Shown: piece after piece, positions 18,477 to 26,965 of the stretch
How the letters are laid out: each line of letters begins with the position of its first letter
How positions within the stretch are numbered: the stretch's first letter is position 1
Notes under the pieces: generated by a model
Told to the model about the DNA's origin: nothing
Seen by the model: the letters and a program-made list of their open reading frames with translations, nothing else
The model's database searches: none
Made by a program: the position numbers and the translations under genes
NCBI GenBank assembly: GCA_902562525.1
Contig: CACETT010000005.1
Span: 1-51,731, forward strand
Direction of reading: 5' to 3'
DNA length: 51,731 nucleotides
Source of the DNA: an uncultured Alphaproteobacteria bacterium
GTDB taxonomy: Bacteria; Pseudomonadota; Alphaproteobacteria; UBA7887

Positions 18477-19124
18477 TTAATGGCGAGAGGTCGAAGATGT
18501 TGCATTGCTGTCGGCAGCCATAGTTAATAAAGACGTCATGAGATTGGTCAGCTCTATTAGGCTCTGAGCTTCAAGCAGAGCTTGCTTTTCCTCCACGGTA
18601 AAAGGGCATTGCATGGCTAGGGAAGTTACTAGTGAGGAGCTGGGTGTATTTGTTATTTCTTCCCACTTTGCTGGAATGTTTTTGGATTCTAAGTATTGTC
18701 GTAATACTTTTTCAAAATTTTCGCGGTCAATTCCACCTTCGGAGGCGGGTTGAAGATCCGCTTGAAATGGTTCCCAGCCAATTTGGAATTTACGATAACC
18801 GTTCTGTGGCGGCAATTCCTGTTTAGTTTTAAATCTTATTATTCCGCTTAGGGTTATTAGAAAATGATTGTCTTCAGTTTCAGCCAGAGACACAACTTTT
18901 CCAGCACAACCGACCTCGTAGAGATGGTCACCTTCTTTAGCGCCGTTATGTTTCGGTTGTATCATGCCAATGAGCCAATTAGTTTTGAGGGCGTCTCGCA
19001 CCATGCTGAGGTATCGAGGCTCAAAAATGTTGAGCGGTAACTTACCGGAGGGCAGAAGGAGTGCGCCCGCTAAGGGAAAAATGGGGAGTGATTCCGGCAG
19101 ATGTTCAATTTTATATGATTGCAT
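18477..19124 (-). CDS. LON substrate-binding domain protein
   Basis: About 215 residues forming a stand-alone LON N-terminal domain: LPIFPLAGALLLPSGKLPLNIFEPRYL near residues 14-40 (shown as LPIFPLAGALLLPSG and LPLNIFEPRYL), then LIGMIQPK and a GCAGKVVSLAETEDNHFLI strand pair. There is no AAA+ or protease part, so it is not the Lon protease; such proteins probably bind unfolded peptides. It follows the thioredoxin-TPR gene closely, the order trx-LON-Trm112-DUF971 being common in alphaproteobacteria. I prefer the ATG at 19124; a GTG at 19160 would overlap the upstream gene. Confidence 0.9.
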   Translation of the reverse strand: MQSYKIEHLPESLPIFPLAGALLLPSGKLPLNIFEPRYLSMVRDALKTNWLIGMIQPKHNGAKEGDHLYEVGCAGKVVSLAETEDNHFLITLSGIIRFKTKQELPPQNGYRKFQIGWEPFQADLQPASEGGIDRENFEKVLRQYLESKNIPAKWEEITNTPSSSLVTSLAMQCPFTVEEKQALLEAQSLIELTNLMTSLLTMAADSNATSSTSRH

Positions 19125-19128
19125 ATCT

Positions 19129-20043
19129 TTAAGAGAACAAAAGTGATGAAAGTTGACCACGGGCCTCCACGGTTAATGGGTCGGTGGGGCCCATTGCCTC
19201 AAAATATTTTAGCAGCTGTTTGCGAGCCGCCTCTTCATTCCACCCCCGATTTTGTCGAATTATCTCAAGCAGTTCATCTACGGACCCAGCTCGCTCCCCC
19301 ATCCCCCACAGAGCACAAGCTAGATCATACCTCGCTTCGTGATCGGAGGGTGAAGCCTCCAGCCTTATTCTTAGTGGCTCCAGATCCGCATCTGTGTTGG
19401 TTAACCCGGAGGTTTCCTCAGCCAACTGCAGAGCGGCGATCGCCCCGGAAACTTCTGCCTGTTGGTGAATTGCTGGATCTAGGGAGCTCAGCAAGTCGCG
19501 TCCGTCGGATAACTGTCCCATACTAACATGGCAGCGAATAGCGCCGGCAATAGCAGCAGCATTGCCGGGTTCGTGTGCAATGACTTGTTCGAAGATAGTT
19601 TGCGCCTGCGCGTGATTATTTTGAGAAACGAGGGATTCGGCCTCTTCCAAAGCGAGGTCTATAGGGGACGGACCCGACTCTCCAGCCAACCGATCAATGA
19701 AAGCGTTGATTTGACTTTCGGGTTGGGCGCCAACGAAACCATCCACTGGCTTGCCATCTTTAAAAGCAAAGACCGCCGGTATCGACTGTACTTGCAACTG
19801 CGCTGCTATTTCTTGGTTCTCATCCACGTTAATTTTAACGAGTTTGACCGCGCCGTTTCTTCCTGTCACCGCTTTCTCTATTTGAGGGCCAAGTTGTTTG
19901 CAGGGTTCGCACCAAGGTGCCCAAAAGTCTACTACCACGGGTGTCTCGCGGGAAGCTTCGATTACATCAGCAATAAAATTTGCTGCGTCGCTGTCCTTTA
20001 CAACGCCGTCAGGTACAGCCTGACCACCTATAATGGGTTCCAT
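19129..20043 (-). CDS. Thioredoxin-TPR protein, CnoX/YbbN-like
   Basis: This 304-residue protein has an N-terminal thioredoxin fold with a complete WCEPCK active site (about residues 44-49) and the cis-proline region QSIPAVFAFKDGKPVDGFVG. About 170 residues of TPR-type helices follow. This is the CnoX/YbbN architecture, a chaperedoxin that protects unfolded proteins and hands them to chaperones. E. coli CnoX lacks the first cysteine; here both are present, so redox activity is possible. The ATG follows GGAG by 10 bases. It heads a probable operon with the LON-domain, Trm112 and DUF971 genes. Confidence 0.92.
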   Translation of the reverse strand: MEPIIGGQAVPDGVVKDSDAANFIADVIEASRETPVVVDFWAPWCEPCKQLGPQIEKAVTGRNGAVKLVKINVDENQEIAAQLQVQSIPAVFAFKDGKPVDGFVGAQPESQINAFIDRLAGESGPSPIDLALEEAESLVSQNNHAQAQTIFEQVIAHEPGNAAAIAGAIRCHVSMGQLSDGRDLLSSLDPAIHQQAEVSGAIAALQLAEETSGLTNTDADLEPLRIRLEASPSDHEARYDLACALWGMGERAGSVDELLEIIRQNRGWNEEAARKQLLKYFEAMGPTDPLTVEARGQLSSLLFS

Positions 20044-20088
20044 ATGAATGTACTCCGTGGTTCCTGACCATCATTTGATTCATAGCCT

Positions 20089-20102
20089 GGCCTTTAAAGG
20101 CC
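20089..20102. promoter_or_regulatory. 14-bp perfect palindrome upstream of cnoX-like gene
   Basis: GGCCTTTAAAGGCC is a perfect palindrome 46 bp upstream of the thioredoxin-TPR start, inside the 291-bp gap before tRNA-Gly. It could be a repressor site for the gene or a small hairpin in the leader. No other convincing promoter element was seen in this gap. Confidence 0.3.
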
Positions 20103-20334
20103 CGTAGATAAATAGTTTGCCTCCGCAGCCCCAATTACTTAGGTGCGATTTTTCCCGAATCTGCGAGATAATACACCGATTTTGGGGTTATTCCATTGTT
20201 ATTACTAGATCTAAGATTTGTGCTGGGGGTGAAACAAAGAAAAGTCTCCGTGGACTTCGGCGTAAGGGTCTGATATGAGCGTTCCTGTGGGCCCTTCTCC
20301 TGGTGGTGTTGGGACACGGGAGTGGAGTTTTTAT

Positions 20335-20409
20335 GCGGGCGTAGCTCAGGGGTAGAGCGCAACCTTGCCAAGGTTGAAGTCGTGAGTTCGAATCTCATCG
20401 CCCGCTCCA
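20335..20409 (+). tRNA. tRNA-Gly (GCC anticodon)
   Basis: The acceptor arms GCGGGCG and CGCCCGC pair perfectly. The D-arm (GCTC...GAGC), the anticodon stem CAACC/GGTTG with loop TTGCCAA (anticodon GCC at 20367-20369) and the T-arm GTGAGTTCGAATCTCAT are all intact. The 3' CCA is encoded at 20407-20409. It decodes GGC and GGT. It stands alone on + between the cnoX-like gene and pyrE; pyrE runs toward it with 28 bp between the ends, so pyrE read-through would be antisense to the tRNA. Confidence 0.97.
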
Positions 20410-20437
20410 TCATTCTCTGTAGGAGCAGTACAGGCAC

Positions 20438-21001
20438 TTAACTGGCAGATACGTCAAAATCCGACGCGCGGAATAATGCATGGAACGGAAGGTTCCGTCT
20501 GGTAAAGGCTTCTTTAGCACCCTCCTGTCTGTCAACCAGGGTAATGACAACGGAGACTTCGCAACCCGCCGCCTCAACTGCGTCCACTGCTTGCAAGGCT
20601 GAGGCGCCGGTTGTGGTAACATCTTCAATAACAGCAACCTTCGTTCCTGCCGGTTGGTTTGGCTCAATCAAAGATTTGGTGCCGTGGCCTTTTGTTTGTT
20701 TTCTAACAAAAAATCCCGCAATGGGCCGCTCTTTCTGAAAGCTTCGACCTGTTACGGCAGCCGCAATAGGCACTGCACCCATCTCAAGGCCTCCTATGCT
20801 TTCCACGTTATATGGTTCCACCAGTTCTAAGATAAGATCGGATAGGAGCAGGGAGCCCTCCGGATCAAAGGTTGTGTTTTTCATATTAAAGTAATATTGG
20901 CTCGTCTCACCAGAGGCTAGGGTAAAATCGGCACCACTTAAAAGAGACTTGTCTCTTACTAGATTTTTGAGTTTTTCCTTCATATTCTTGCAGCTTTTCA
21001 T
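20438..21001 (-). CDS. pyrE: Orotate phosphoribosyltransferase
   Basis: This 187-residue enzyme converts orotate and PRPP to OMP in pyrimidine synthesis. The PRPP-binding motif VAVIEDVTTTGASA is near residues 117-130, preceded by GGLEMGAVPIAAAV and the flexible-loop FVRKQTKGHG. The ATG at 21001 is preceded by TGGAGAG at 6 bases and is preferred over an internal ATG at 20983 that has no ribosome site. It lies 65 bp after purH on the same strand, a purine-pyrimidine pair that may share a transcript. Confidence 0.95.
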   Translation of the reverse strand: MKSCKNMKEKLKNLVRDKSLLSGADFTLASGETSQYYFNMKNTTFDPEGSLLLSDLILELVEPYNVESIGGLEMGAVPIAAAVTGRSFQKERPIAGFFVRKQTKGHGTKSLIEPNQPAGTKVAVIEDVTTTGASALQAVDAVEAAGCEVSVVITLVDRQEGAKEAFTRRNLPFHALFRASDFDVSAS

Positions 21002-21066
21002 GTGTTTCTCTCCATTGCTTCAGACTCTGGGATCTGTGCCTTCCCGTTTATACAAGAAGCGTAACC

Positions 21067-22653
21067 TTAGTGTCGGAAATTACGCACGCCCGTGAATACC
21101 ATTGCAAGATTGTGTTCGTTTGCTGTTTGTATAACTTCTTCATCACGTATGGAGCCGCCTGGCTGAATAATAGCTTGTGCGCCAGCCTCAACCAACGCCA
21201 AGATTCCATCTGGGAAGGGAAAGAAAGCATCCGATGCGGCTACCGAGTTGGCAGTAGGCAGGAGGTTCGCATTTTCTGTTTCACAGTTTTCTGATGCTTT
21301 CCATGCAGCTATTCGGGCAGAGTCCACCCTGCTCATTTGTCCTGCCCCTACGCCTATCGTCATGCCGCCTTTTGCATATACGATGGCGTTTGATTTAACG
21401 TGTTTACAAACACGAAAAGCAAATAGAAGATCATCCAACTGATTGTCCGTTGGGCTTTTATTGGTTACGACTTTCAGGTCGGAGGCGGCAACCTCTGAGT
21501 TATCAATTTCTTGGACTAGAAAACCACCACTTATTGATTTGACGTTTAGAGCCTTGTCGGCAGATGTTGGCATCGTCCCCGTCAAAAGAAGTCGCAGGTT
21601 CTTTTTTGTTGAAAAAATAATTTTCGCTTCCTCACTTGCAGCGGGAGCGATAATTACTTCTGAAAAAGTTTTGACAACTTCAGAGGCCACGTTTTTATCT
21701 ATTGGGCGATTGAAGGCGACAATTCCGCCGAATGCGCTGGTTGGATCGCATATAAGTGCTTTTTTATAAGCCTCTGCAGCATTTTCCCCTAGTGCGACGC
21801 CGCATGGATTTGCGTGTTTGATAATGGCCGCCGCGGGGCTATCAAATTCTCCAATTAATTCAAATGCAGCGTCGGTATCGTTAAGATTGTTATAACTCAG
21901 CTCCTTACCCTGAATTTGTTTGGCGGTTCCCACGCCGGTACGACCATGGTCTAAAGGGAAGAAAGCGGCCTTCTGGTGCGGATTCTCTCCATAACGGAGC
22001 GGGGTGTGGGTGTTGGTGGATAGCAAAAGCCTGGAGGGAATAGCTTCCCCTAGGTTGTCGCTAAACCACTTGGCAATTGCGACGTCGTAACTAGCGGTTC
22101 TTGCAAATGCAAGGTGAGCCAGCTTTTTGCGGAGCTTAAGAGATGTAGCACCCTGTTTTTCTTTGATTTCTTTAGCAACCATTTCATAGTCAGTTACGTT
22201 GGTAATTATGACAACTCTTTCATGGTTCTTCGCTGCTGAGCGGATCATGGCGGGTCCGCCTATATCTATTTTTTCAATACAGTCCGGCCAACTATTGCCG
22301 TTTCTAACGGTTTCTTCGAATGGGTATAAATTAATCGCAACGAGGTCTATTGGCTTTATTCCATGACGGTTCATATCTTCAGTGTCGTTTTGATTATTAT
22401 GACGTGAGAGAATGCCGCCGTGTATTCGCGGGTGGAGTGTTTTAATCCGCCCCCCCATCATTTCTGGCATGTCCGTCAAACTAGCTACCTCGGTGACCGG
22501 AATGCCGGCGCTTTGCAGAGCTTGCGCTGTACCTCCAGTGGACAATATTTCCACGCCGTGATCGTGCAGGTGTTGGCCGAAGGAAACCAGGTTAGTTTTG
22601 TCAGATACGGAAATAAGGGCCCGCTGGATTTTTAGGATTTTTGGATCAGTCAT
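21067..22653 (-). CDS. purH: Bifunctional AICAR transformylase/IMP cyclohydrolase
   Basis: This 528-residue protein performs the last two steps of IMP synthesis. The N-terminal IMP cyclohydrolase part has ALISVSDKTNLVSF and MMGGRIKTLHPRIHGGIL. The AICAR transformylase part has RYGENPHQKA, the catalytic KHANPCGVALG and, near the end, DAFFPFPDGI and GGSIRDEEVI. Length is standard. Its leader, shared with the 3' end of the dehydratase gene, contains a hairpin and a seven-T run that could end upstream transcription. Confidence 0.97.
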   Translation of the reverse strand: MTDPKILKIQRALISVSDKTNLVSFGQHLHDHGVEILSTGGTAQALQSAGIPVTEVASLTDMPEMMGGRIKTLHPRIHGGILSRHNNQNDTEDMNRHGIKPIDLVAINLYPFEETVRNGNSWPDCIEKIDIGGPAMIRSAAKNHERVVIITNVTDYEMVAKEIKEKQGATSLKLRKKLAHLAFARTASYDVAIAKWFSDNLGEAIPSRLLLSTNTHTPLRYGENPHQKAAFFPLDHGRTGVGTAKQIQGKELSYNNLNDTDAAFELIGEFDSPAAAIIKHANPCGVALGENAAEAYKKALICDPTSAFGGIVAFNRPIDKNVASEVVKTFSEVIIAPAASEEAKIIFSTKKNLRLLLTGTMPTSADKALNVKSISGGFLVQEIDNSEVAASDLKVVTNKSPTDNQLDDLLFAFRVCKHVKSNAIVYAKGGMTIGVGAGQMSRVDSARIAAWKASENCETENANLLPTANSVAASDAFFPFPDGILALVEAGAQAIIQPGGSIRDEEVIQTANEHNLAMVFTGVRNFRH

Positions 22654-22681
22654 GCAGGTATCCTTGTGCTTGGAGTTGTCT

Positions 22682-22716
22682 AAAAAAATCTGGTGGCCTG
22701 CCAGTTATTGACTGGC
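22682..22716 (-). terminator. Candidate terminator between dehydratase gene and purH
   Basis: On the minus strand, GCCAGT-CAATA-ACTGGC (22716-22700) forms a 6-bp hairpin. The overlapping CTGG...CCAG (22704-22690) can form a weaker alternative that sits directly before ATTTTTTT (22689-22682). The element could terminate the polysaccharide transcript, or act as an attenuator before purH because the two hairpins exclude each other. No purine-riboswitch core was recognised. Confidence 0.4.
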
Positions 22717-22740
22717 CTAGCACACTGATAAAAAGTTGTT

Positions 22741-24669
22741 TTATGTGGAATCTCCAGAAGCTTGCGTCGGGCTAAATTCTGGCACCAGTTGGTGTAAGAG
22801 CTCAAGCGTTGAGTCCTCTTCCCGTGCACTGGCTAACGAGGAAAGTTTTGAAAGAGTTACTTGTAATGTCTCTATCGCAGTCGGCTGAGTGACGGCAAGG
22901 CGGATCGCCTCGTGTTTGGTCGGAACCAGGGTTTCCCAGTCGTGAAAGAGCTCTTCCGAGAGTTTTTCGCCTCCTCTAAGGCCAATATATTTGATGGAGA
23001 CATCTTCATCAGGTTTTAGTCCAGAGAGACGAATAATCTGTTTTGCTAGATCCTGGATACGGATTGGTTCGCCCATATCCAGCACATAGAGGTTCCCCAA
23101 CGCTTCAGCCCCGTTGTTCGCTTTTTGGCCCGGAGAGAGGGCTAAGACACAGGCTTGTAATACTAGTTCTACGGCTTCCCTCACCGTCATAAAATAGCGC
23201 TGGATATCCGGATGCGTGACAGTAAGGGGTCCCCCGTTTGCAAGCTGTTCCTGGAATAGGGGCACTACAGAGCCTGTTGAACCCAAAACATTGCCAAATC
23301 GGACTGTCATGAAGCGCGTACTACTATTCGGTTTCAATGTATCCAGGGCTTGGCAGTAGTTCTCCGCAAGCCATTTGGTGGCTCCCATTACGCTACTGGG
23401 TTTCACTGCTTTATCGGTGGAAATTTGAACCATAGCTGAGACATGGAAGGTTTTGCAGACATCAGCAACGTTCATGGTGCCCTTTACATTGGTAAGAATA
23501 GTTTCACAGGGGTTCGACTCGGCGAGCGGGACATGCTTTAGGGCCGCCGCATGAAAGACCAAATCAGGCCTTTCTGCGTCGAACAATTGGGACAAAAAGG
23601 TTTTGTCTCGGATATCTCCTAAAACAGCACATTTATCAAGAGAGGGAGCCTGGTTTGTGAGCTCTTTTTCTATGCAATATAGGTTGTATTCGCCGTGGTC
23701 TAACAGGATGAGTCTATGGGGTTGTTTTGCGGCAACCTGTCGGGACAGCTCGCTGCCTATTGATCCGCCAGCCCCGGTGATCAACACTGTGCGACCGCGT
23801 ACCAGAGAGGTCATCGCCGCCCGATCGAGTCGGGATTGAGGTCTTCCTAGAAGATCCTCAATGGCAATTGGGCGGGATTTGGTTATATTGGAGTTTTCCA
23901 TTTTGAAGTCAGTCAGACGGGGGAGCCGCGCAAGTGTCATGCCGTGACTATCAGCTAATTCCAATAAGCTACTGATCTGGGCCCCGGTTACTGGTGCTCC
24001 TGCAATAAGTATTCGCTGAGGTCTAACGCTCGCCTGATCGAGGTTTTTGAGCACTCCTCCAAGGGTCGTCAAATCGCCAAGAATGGGTACGCCATGGATG
24101 TACCTTCCTATAGCATCCCCGGTGGTTCCGATTAAACCAAGAACGCGGTATTGTTCCTCGGGTCTTTTTTGCTGACGCAGAAAAGCGTCGGCGATATCGT
24201 CCGTGCCAACTACTATGACGGGAATTCGGCTAGGGCCTCTCCTATCTAACAGCCCAACAATACCCCTGTCCTTAAAGATCCTATAGAAGAGCCGCGGACC
24301 TCCTAAAAGAGAGATGAGGAGAAGCCACATAATCACTAATACCGACCTGGGGATAGACTCCAACCTAGTAAGAACAAACATTGCCAGTGCAAAAATCAAT
24401 ATTGCTAGTGAAACGGCCTTAGTAATGGCTAAAAAATCATCCAGGGATGCGTAGCGCCAAATTCCCCGATATAGGTGCATTTTGACAAACACGATCCCAC
24501 AGACGATGGTAAAAATGATCGTGCCTTCTAGCAGAAAGTCCTCTGTCCGGACCCAAAAATCTGTGCCCATCCGAAGATATAGAGAGGAAATAAAAGCAAC
24601 GCCTGCCATAATTATATCGTGGCCGGCGGCTACGTAAGGGCGGTCTAATCTTAGGCGAAAGTGATTCAT
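22741..24669 (-). CDS. UDP-sugar 4,6-dehydratase, FlaA1/CapD/WbpM type
   Basis: About 642 residues: four or five N-terminal membrane segments, a CoA-binding-like middle region (PVIVVGTDDIADAFLRQ), then a cytoplasmic SDR domain. The SDR has TVLITGAGGSIGSELSRQ at about residue 295. The catalytic region STDKAVKPSSVMGATK has Met in place of the usual Tyr, as in WbpM-type large dehydratases. These enzymes make UDP-4-keto-6-deoxy sugars from UDP-GlcNAc for O-antigen, capsule or flagellin glycans. The frame is open to 24804, inside the upstream gene, but the ATG at 24669 gives the normal N-terminus. It follows the WecA-like gene by 11 bp. Confidence 0.93.
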   Translation of the reverse strand: MNHFRLRLDRPYVAAGHDIIMAGVAFISSLYLRMGTDFWVRTEDFLLEGTIIFTIVCGIVFVKMHLYRGIWRYASLDDFLAITKAVSLAILIFALAMFVLTRLESIPRSVLVIMWLLLISLLGGPRLFYRIFKDRGIVGLLDRRGPSRIPVIVVGTDDIADAFLRQQKRPEEQYRVLGLIGTTGDAIGRYIHGVPILGDLTTLGGVLKNLDQASVRPQRILIAGAPVTGAQISSLLELADSHGMTLARLPRLTDFKMENSNITKSRPIAIEDLLGRPQSRLDRAAMTSLVRGRTVLITGAGGSIGSELSRQVAAKQPHRLILLDHGEYNLYCIEKELTNQAPSLDKCAVLGDIRDKTFLSQLFDAERPDLVFHAAALKHVPLAESNPCETILTNVKGTMNVADVCKTFHVSAMVQISTDKAVKPSSVMGATKWLAENYCQALDTLKPNSSTRFMTVRFGNVLGSTGSVVPLFQEQLANGGPLTVTHPDIQRYFMTVREAVELVLQACVLALSPGQKANNGAEALGNLYVLDMGEPIRIQDLAKQIIRLSGLKPDEDVSIKYIGLRGGEKLSEELFHDWETLVPTKHEAIRLAVTQPTAIETLQVTLSKLSSLASAREEDSTLELLHQLVPEFSPTQASGDST

Positions 24670-24680
24670 TGGAAAAACAA

Positions 24681-25688
24681 CTAGGATCCGACTGGCTGAG
24701 ATACTAACCGAAAATAGCATAAAAGGGCTACTATCCCAAAGAAGGCTCCAACAAGACCCGGTAGGATTATAATGGTACTTACCAGGGCACATGCAATCAG
24801 CCAAATGTTGGTTACTACGATTGCTCTGGTAGCTTGAGAATGGCTGAGTTGGCCAGCGACAGCCCTCTGGTAGAAGTGCTGCCTATGGGCTTTCCAAACG
24901 GGCTCAAGTCTAACTGCGCGGCCAATTAAGGTTAGACTTGCATCAACTAGGTAATAGCTTGGTAGAATCACAGCAGCGGCCCATTCTCCCTCCTGGGCGA
25001 GGCTGATAAGTAGCCACCCGAGTAAGAATCCTAAAGGGATACTGCCAACATCGCCCAGAAACAACTTTGCTGGATGCCAGTTCCACCCTAGAAAACCCAA
25101 GGTTGAGGCCGCAACAATGATTGCGAGCGAGGAAAGGTAACTTCCTGATCCAAGAAAGCCTAGTGTGAGGGCTATCCCTGCGCATATGGAAATGGTTTCA
25201 ACTCCAGTTATGCCGTCGATGCCGTCCATAAAGTTGAAGACATTAATAAACCAAATCCAAGCTATACCGACCACTATCATTCCCAGAGGGTGAGTCAGAA
25301 AACCAAACAACATAAAATCTGTCGGGACTAGAAGTATGCTTATTGTTACCACTATTGTTTGTGCAGATAAGCGGCTTCTTACTGAAAGATTGCCGACATC
25401 ATCAAACCAGCTGACTATAGCTATTAGTGCTGCCATTGCAGTTATCACACTAATTTTGCGCATGTGGCCCAGCCCGAGCTCGCTGAGGACGATCCACCCG
25501 ATTAATATTATGGTTACTAGGGCAATTCCTCCGCCTCTTGGGACAGATCCGGAATGACTCGATCGTGTGCCTGGTTTGTCCAGTATACGATGTCTTAACA
25601 GTAAGGAACGCGCGAACGCGGCGCATAGCCATGTTGAGCCGGCGGCAATCCCCACTGACACCGCTAGCGTCATGACATCTAACGGCAT
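24681..25688 (-). CDS. WecA/MraY-family undecaprenyl-phosphate sugar-1-phosphate transferase
   Basis: This 335-residue polytopic protein of about ten membrane segments has the MraY/WecA signatures: DKPGTRSSHSGSVPRGGGIA (residues 37-56), VFNFMDGIDGITGVE with the Mg-binding aspartates, AKLFLGDVGSIPLGF, and the late HRQHFYQR loop. It would transfer a HexNAc-1-phosphate or similar to undecaprenyl phosphate and so start glycan assembly. Adjacent to the WbpM-type dehydratase, this resembles the wbpL-wbpM pair of Pseudomonas O-antigen loci, in which WbpL uses FucNAc/QuiNAc-type sugars. The sugar donor here is inferred from context only. Confidence 0.9.
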   Translation of the reverse strand: MPLDVMTLAVSVGIAAGSTWLCAAFARSLLLRHRILDKPGTRSSHSGSVPRGGGIALVTIILIGWIVLSELGLGHMRKISVITAMAALIAIVSWFDDVGNLSVRSRLSAQTIVVTISILLVPTDFMLFGFLTHPLGMIVVGIAWIWFINVFNFMDGIDGITGVETISICAGIALTLGFLGSGSYLSSLAIIVAASTLGFLGWNWHPAKLFLGDVGSIPLGFLLGWLLISLAQEGEWAAAVILPSYYLVDASLTLIGRAVRLEPVWKAHRQHFYQRAVAGQLSHSQATRAIVVTNIWLIACALVSTIIILPGLVGAFFGIVALLCYFRLVSQPVGS

Positions 25689-26035
25689 AGCGGGCCTGGG
25701 GCCAATGTGGTAACTCCTAGGAAGGGGTGGGAAGGCATGGATCCCGACGTGGACTTTAATTCTACGTCGAGCTCAACATGGTTTTTTTTGATTCTGTGGT
25801 TCATTAATTTTGCAAGGTACATACGCTAAATCCAACTTTTTCTATCGATCGCCACTTGATCAGCCAATGCCTTGATCGTTTGCTTTCTTGGTGACAGCGG
25901 TGCGGTATACTTTGATATTTCTCGGCTCTTGTCCATTTAGGTTGGCGACTAGTCCCCTGTGAACTTAGAAACTATTAATTCGATAGGCCATAGGATGGTC
26001 CACAGTGTCGGACTCTAGTTGGGAGTGCAATGTGC
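25689..26035. other. 347-bp gap between WecA-like gene and cysQ
   Basis: No coding sequence is convincing. It contains an imperfect inverted repeat with arms CGACGT (25745-25750) and ACGTCG (25764-25769), followed on + by a run of eight T (25782-25789). That looks like a +-strand terminator, yet no +-strand gene precedes it. The gap probably carries the promoter of the WecA-like and dehydratase genes and the 3' end of the cysQ transcript. Confidence 0.5.
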
Positions 26036-26809
26036 TCACCCTCCATGAGCGATAAAATTAGGGTTCTCAAATCCCGGCTTTCCGTAGCGTAAAGGTTCCC
26101 CATTTATTTCCTCTACGTCGCCTCCTGCAGCAGAAAGAATCGCATGTCCAGCAGCAATATCCCATTCCATTGTTCTCCCCAGCCTGGGATATAAGTCCGC
26201 ACGGCCCTCTGCTAGAAGGCAAAACTTCAGTGACGATCCCGCTTTGCGGTATGCCCTAATGTTCTGGTTCGATAACCACGCTTTGGTCTCAGAGGTGAGA
26301 TGAGATCGGCTAACTACAATGGTAGCCCCTTCGGGTGGTTGTTTCCGGACCCTAATTGTCTCTGGCTCTCCTGCTCCTGTCCGCTTAAAGGCTCCCGCTG
26401 TGCGGTCTCCCATGTAGGTTATGTTTTGAGCGGGGAGGTGGATAACACCCAGTATTGGTTTTCCCTCAGCTATCAGTGCAATATTTACTGTGAACTCGTC
26501 GCGTCCGGCAATAAACTCTTTAGTTCCATCTAGCGGATCAACTAGCCAGAAGGAACTGTTACCATTCAGATTGTTTAGGCATTCGGAGATACTCTCTTCT
26601 GCTACGATTGGTAAAGCGAGGTCCATAGATTTCAATGAATCAACGATAAAGGTGTTTGCCGCTTCATCCGCAGCTGTCACAGGAGATTGATCGTGTTTGA
26701 TTCGATATTTTGGAGTGGCAGTTCCGGTTACCGAAGCATTGATTATTTTGCCAGCATCCTCGGCGATGAGGCCAATGGTGGAAAGGGGGTCTGGTACTTT
26801 ATTTGTCAT
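26036..26809 (-). CDS. cysQ: 3'(2'),5'-bisphosphate nucleotidase CysQ
   Basis: This 257-residue inositol-monophosphatase-fold enzyme has the metal-binding set PIVAEES, WLVDPLDGTKEF (about residues 91-102) and EWDIAAGHAIL. FIAGRDEFTVNIALI places it with CysQ rather than SuhB. It hydrolyses 3'-phosphoadenosine 5'-phosphate, the by-product of PAPS-dependent sulfate transfer or sulfate assimilation. A sulfotransferase-like gene lies about 12 kb to the right in the polysaccharide cluster, so a role in recycling its by-product is possible. No clear ribosome site precedes the ATG. Confidence 0.92.
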   Translation of the reverse strand: MTNKVPDPLSTIGLIAEDAGKIINASVTGTATPKYRIKHDQSPVTAADEAANTFIVDSLKSMDLALPIVAEESISECLNNLNGNSSFWLVDPLDGTKEFIAGRDEFTVNIALIAEGKPILGVIHLPAQNITYMGDRTAGAFKRTGAGEPETIRVRKQPPEGATIVVSRSHLTSETKAWLSNQNIRAYRKAGSSLKFCLLAEGRADLYPRLGRTMEWDIAAGHAILSAAGGDVEEINGEPLRYGKPGFENPNFIAHGG

Positions 26810-26884
26810 GGCATTTATTCATAAACTCATATAACTGTCTTTACAAAGGATTCCATGAACGGCCTCAGAAAAAGACCTTAAATT

Positions 26885-26913
26885 TTGACCTTGGCTTTTT
26901 TGACGGGTACTCT
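26885..26913 (+). promoter_or_regulatory. Candidate sigma-70 promoter of the KAS III gene
   Basis: TTGACC (26885-26890) matches the -35 box at 5 of 6 positions. After a 17-base spacer comes TACTCT (26908-26913), which keeps T, A and the last T of the -10 consensus. It lies 53 bp upstream of the KAS III ATG. This is a weak prediction, but the only reasonable one in the divergent gap with cysQ. Confidence 0.3.
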
Positions 26914-26965
26914 GGGGGGAGGGTTACCTCTCCTATTCAATCACTGGGCAAGCTAGGAACAACAT

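Noticed and set aside
20135-20437. 100-codon minus-strand frame covering the tRNA (MRFELTTSTLARL segment)
   Set aside because: It is the complement of tRNA-Gly and its flank; this kind of translated tRNA antisense is a well-known spurious annotation.
25745-25789. Plus-strand terminator (CGACGT/ACGTCG dyad plus eight T)
   Set aside because: The T run is 12 bases away from the imperfect stem, and no plus-strand gene precedes it.
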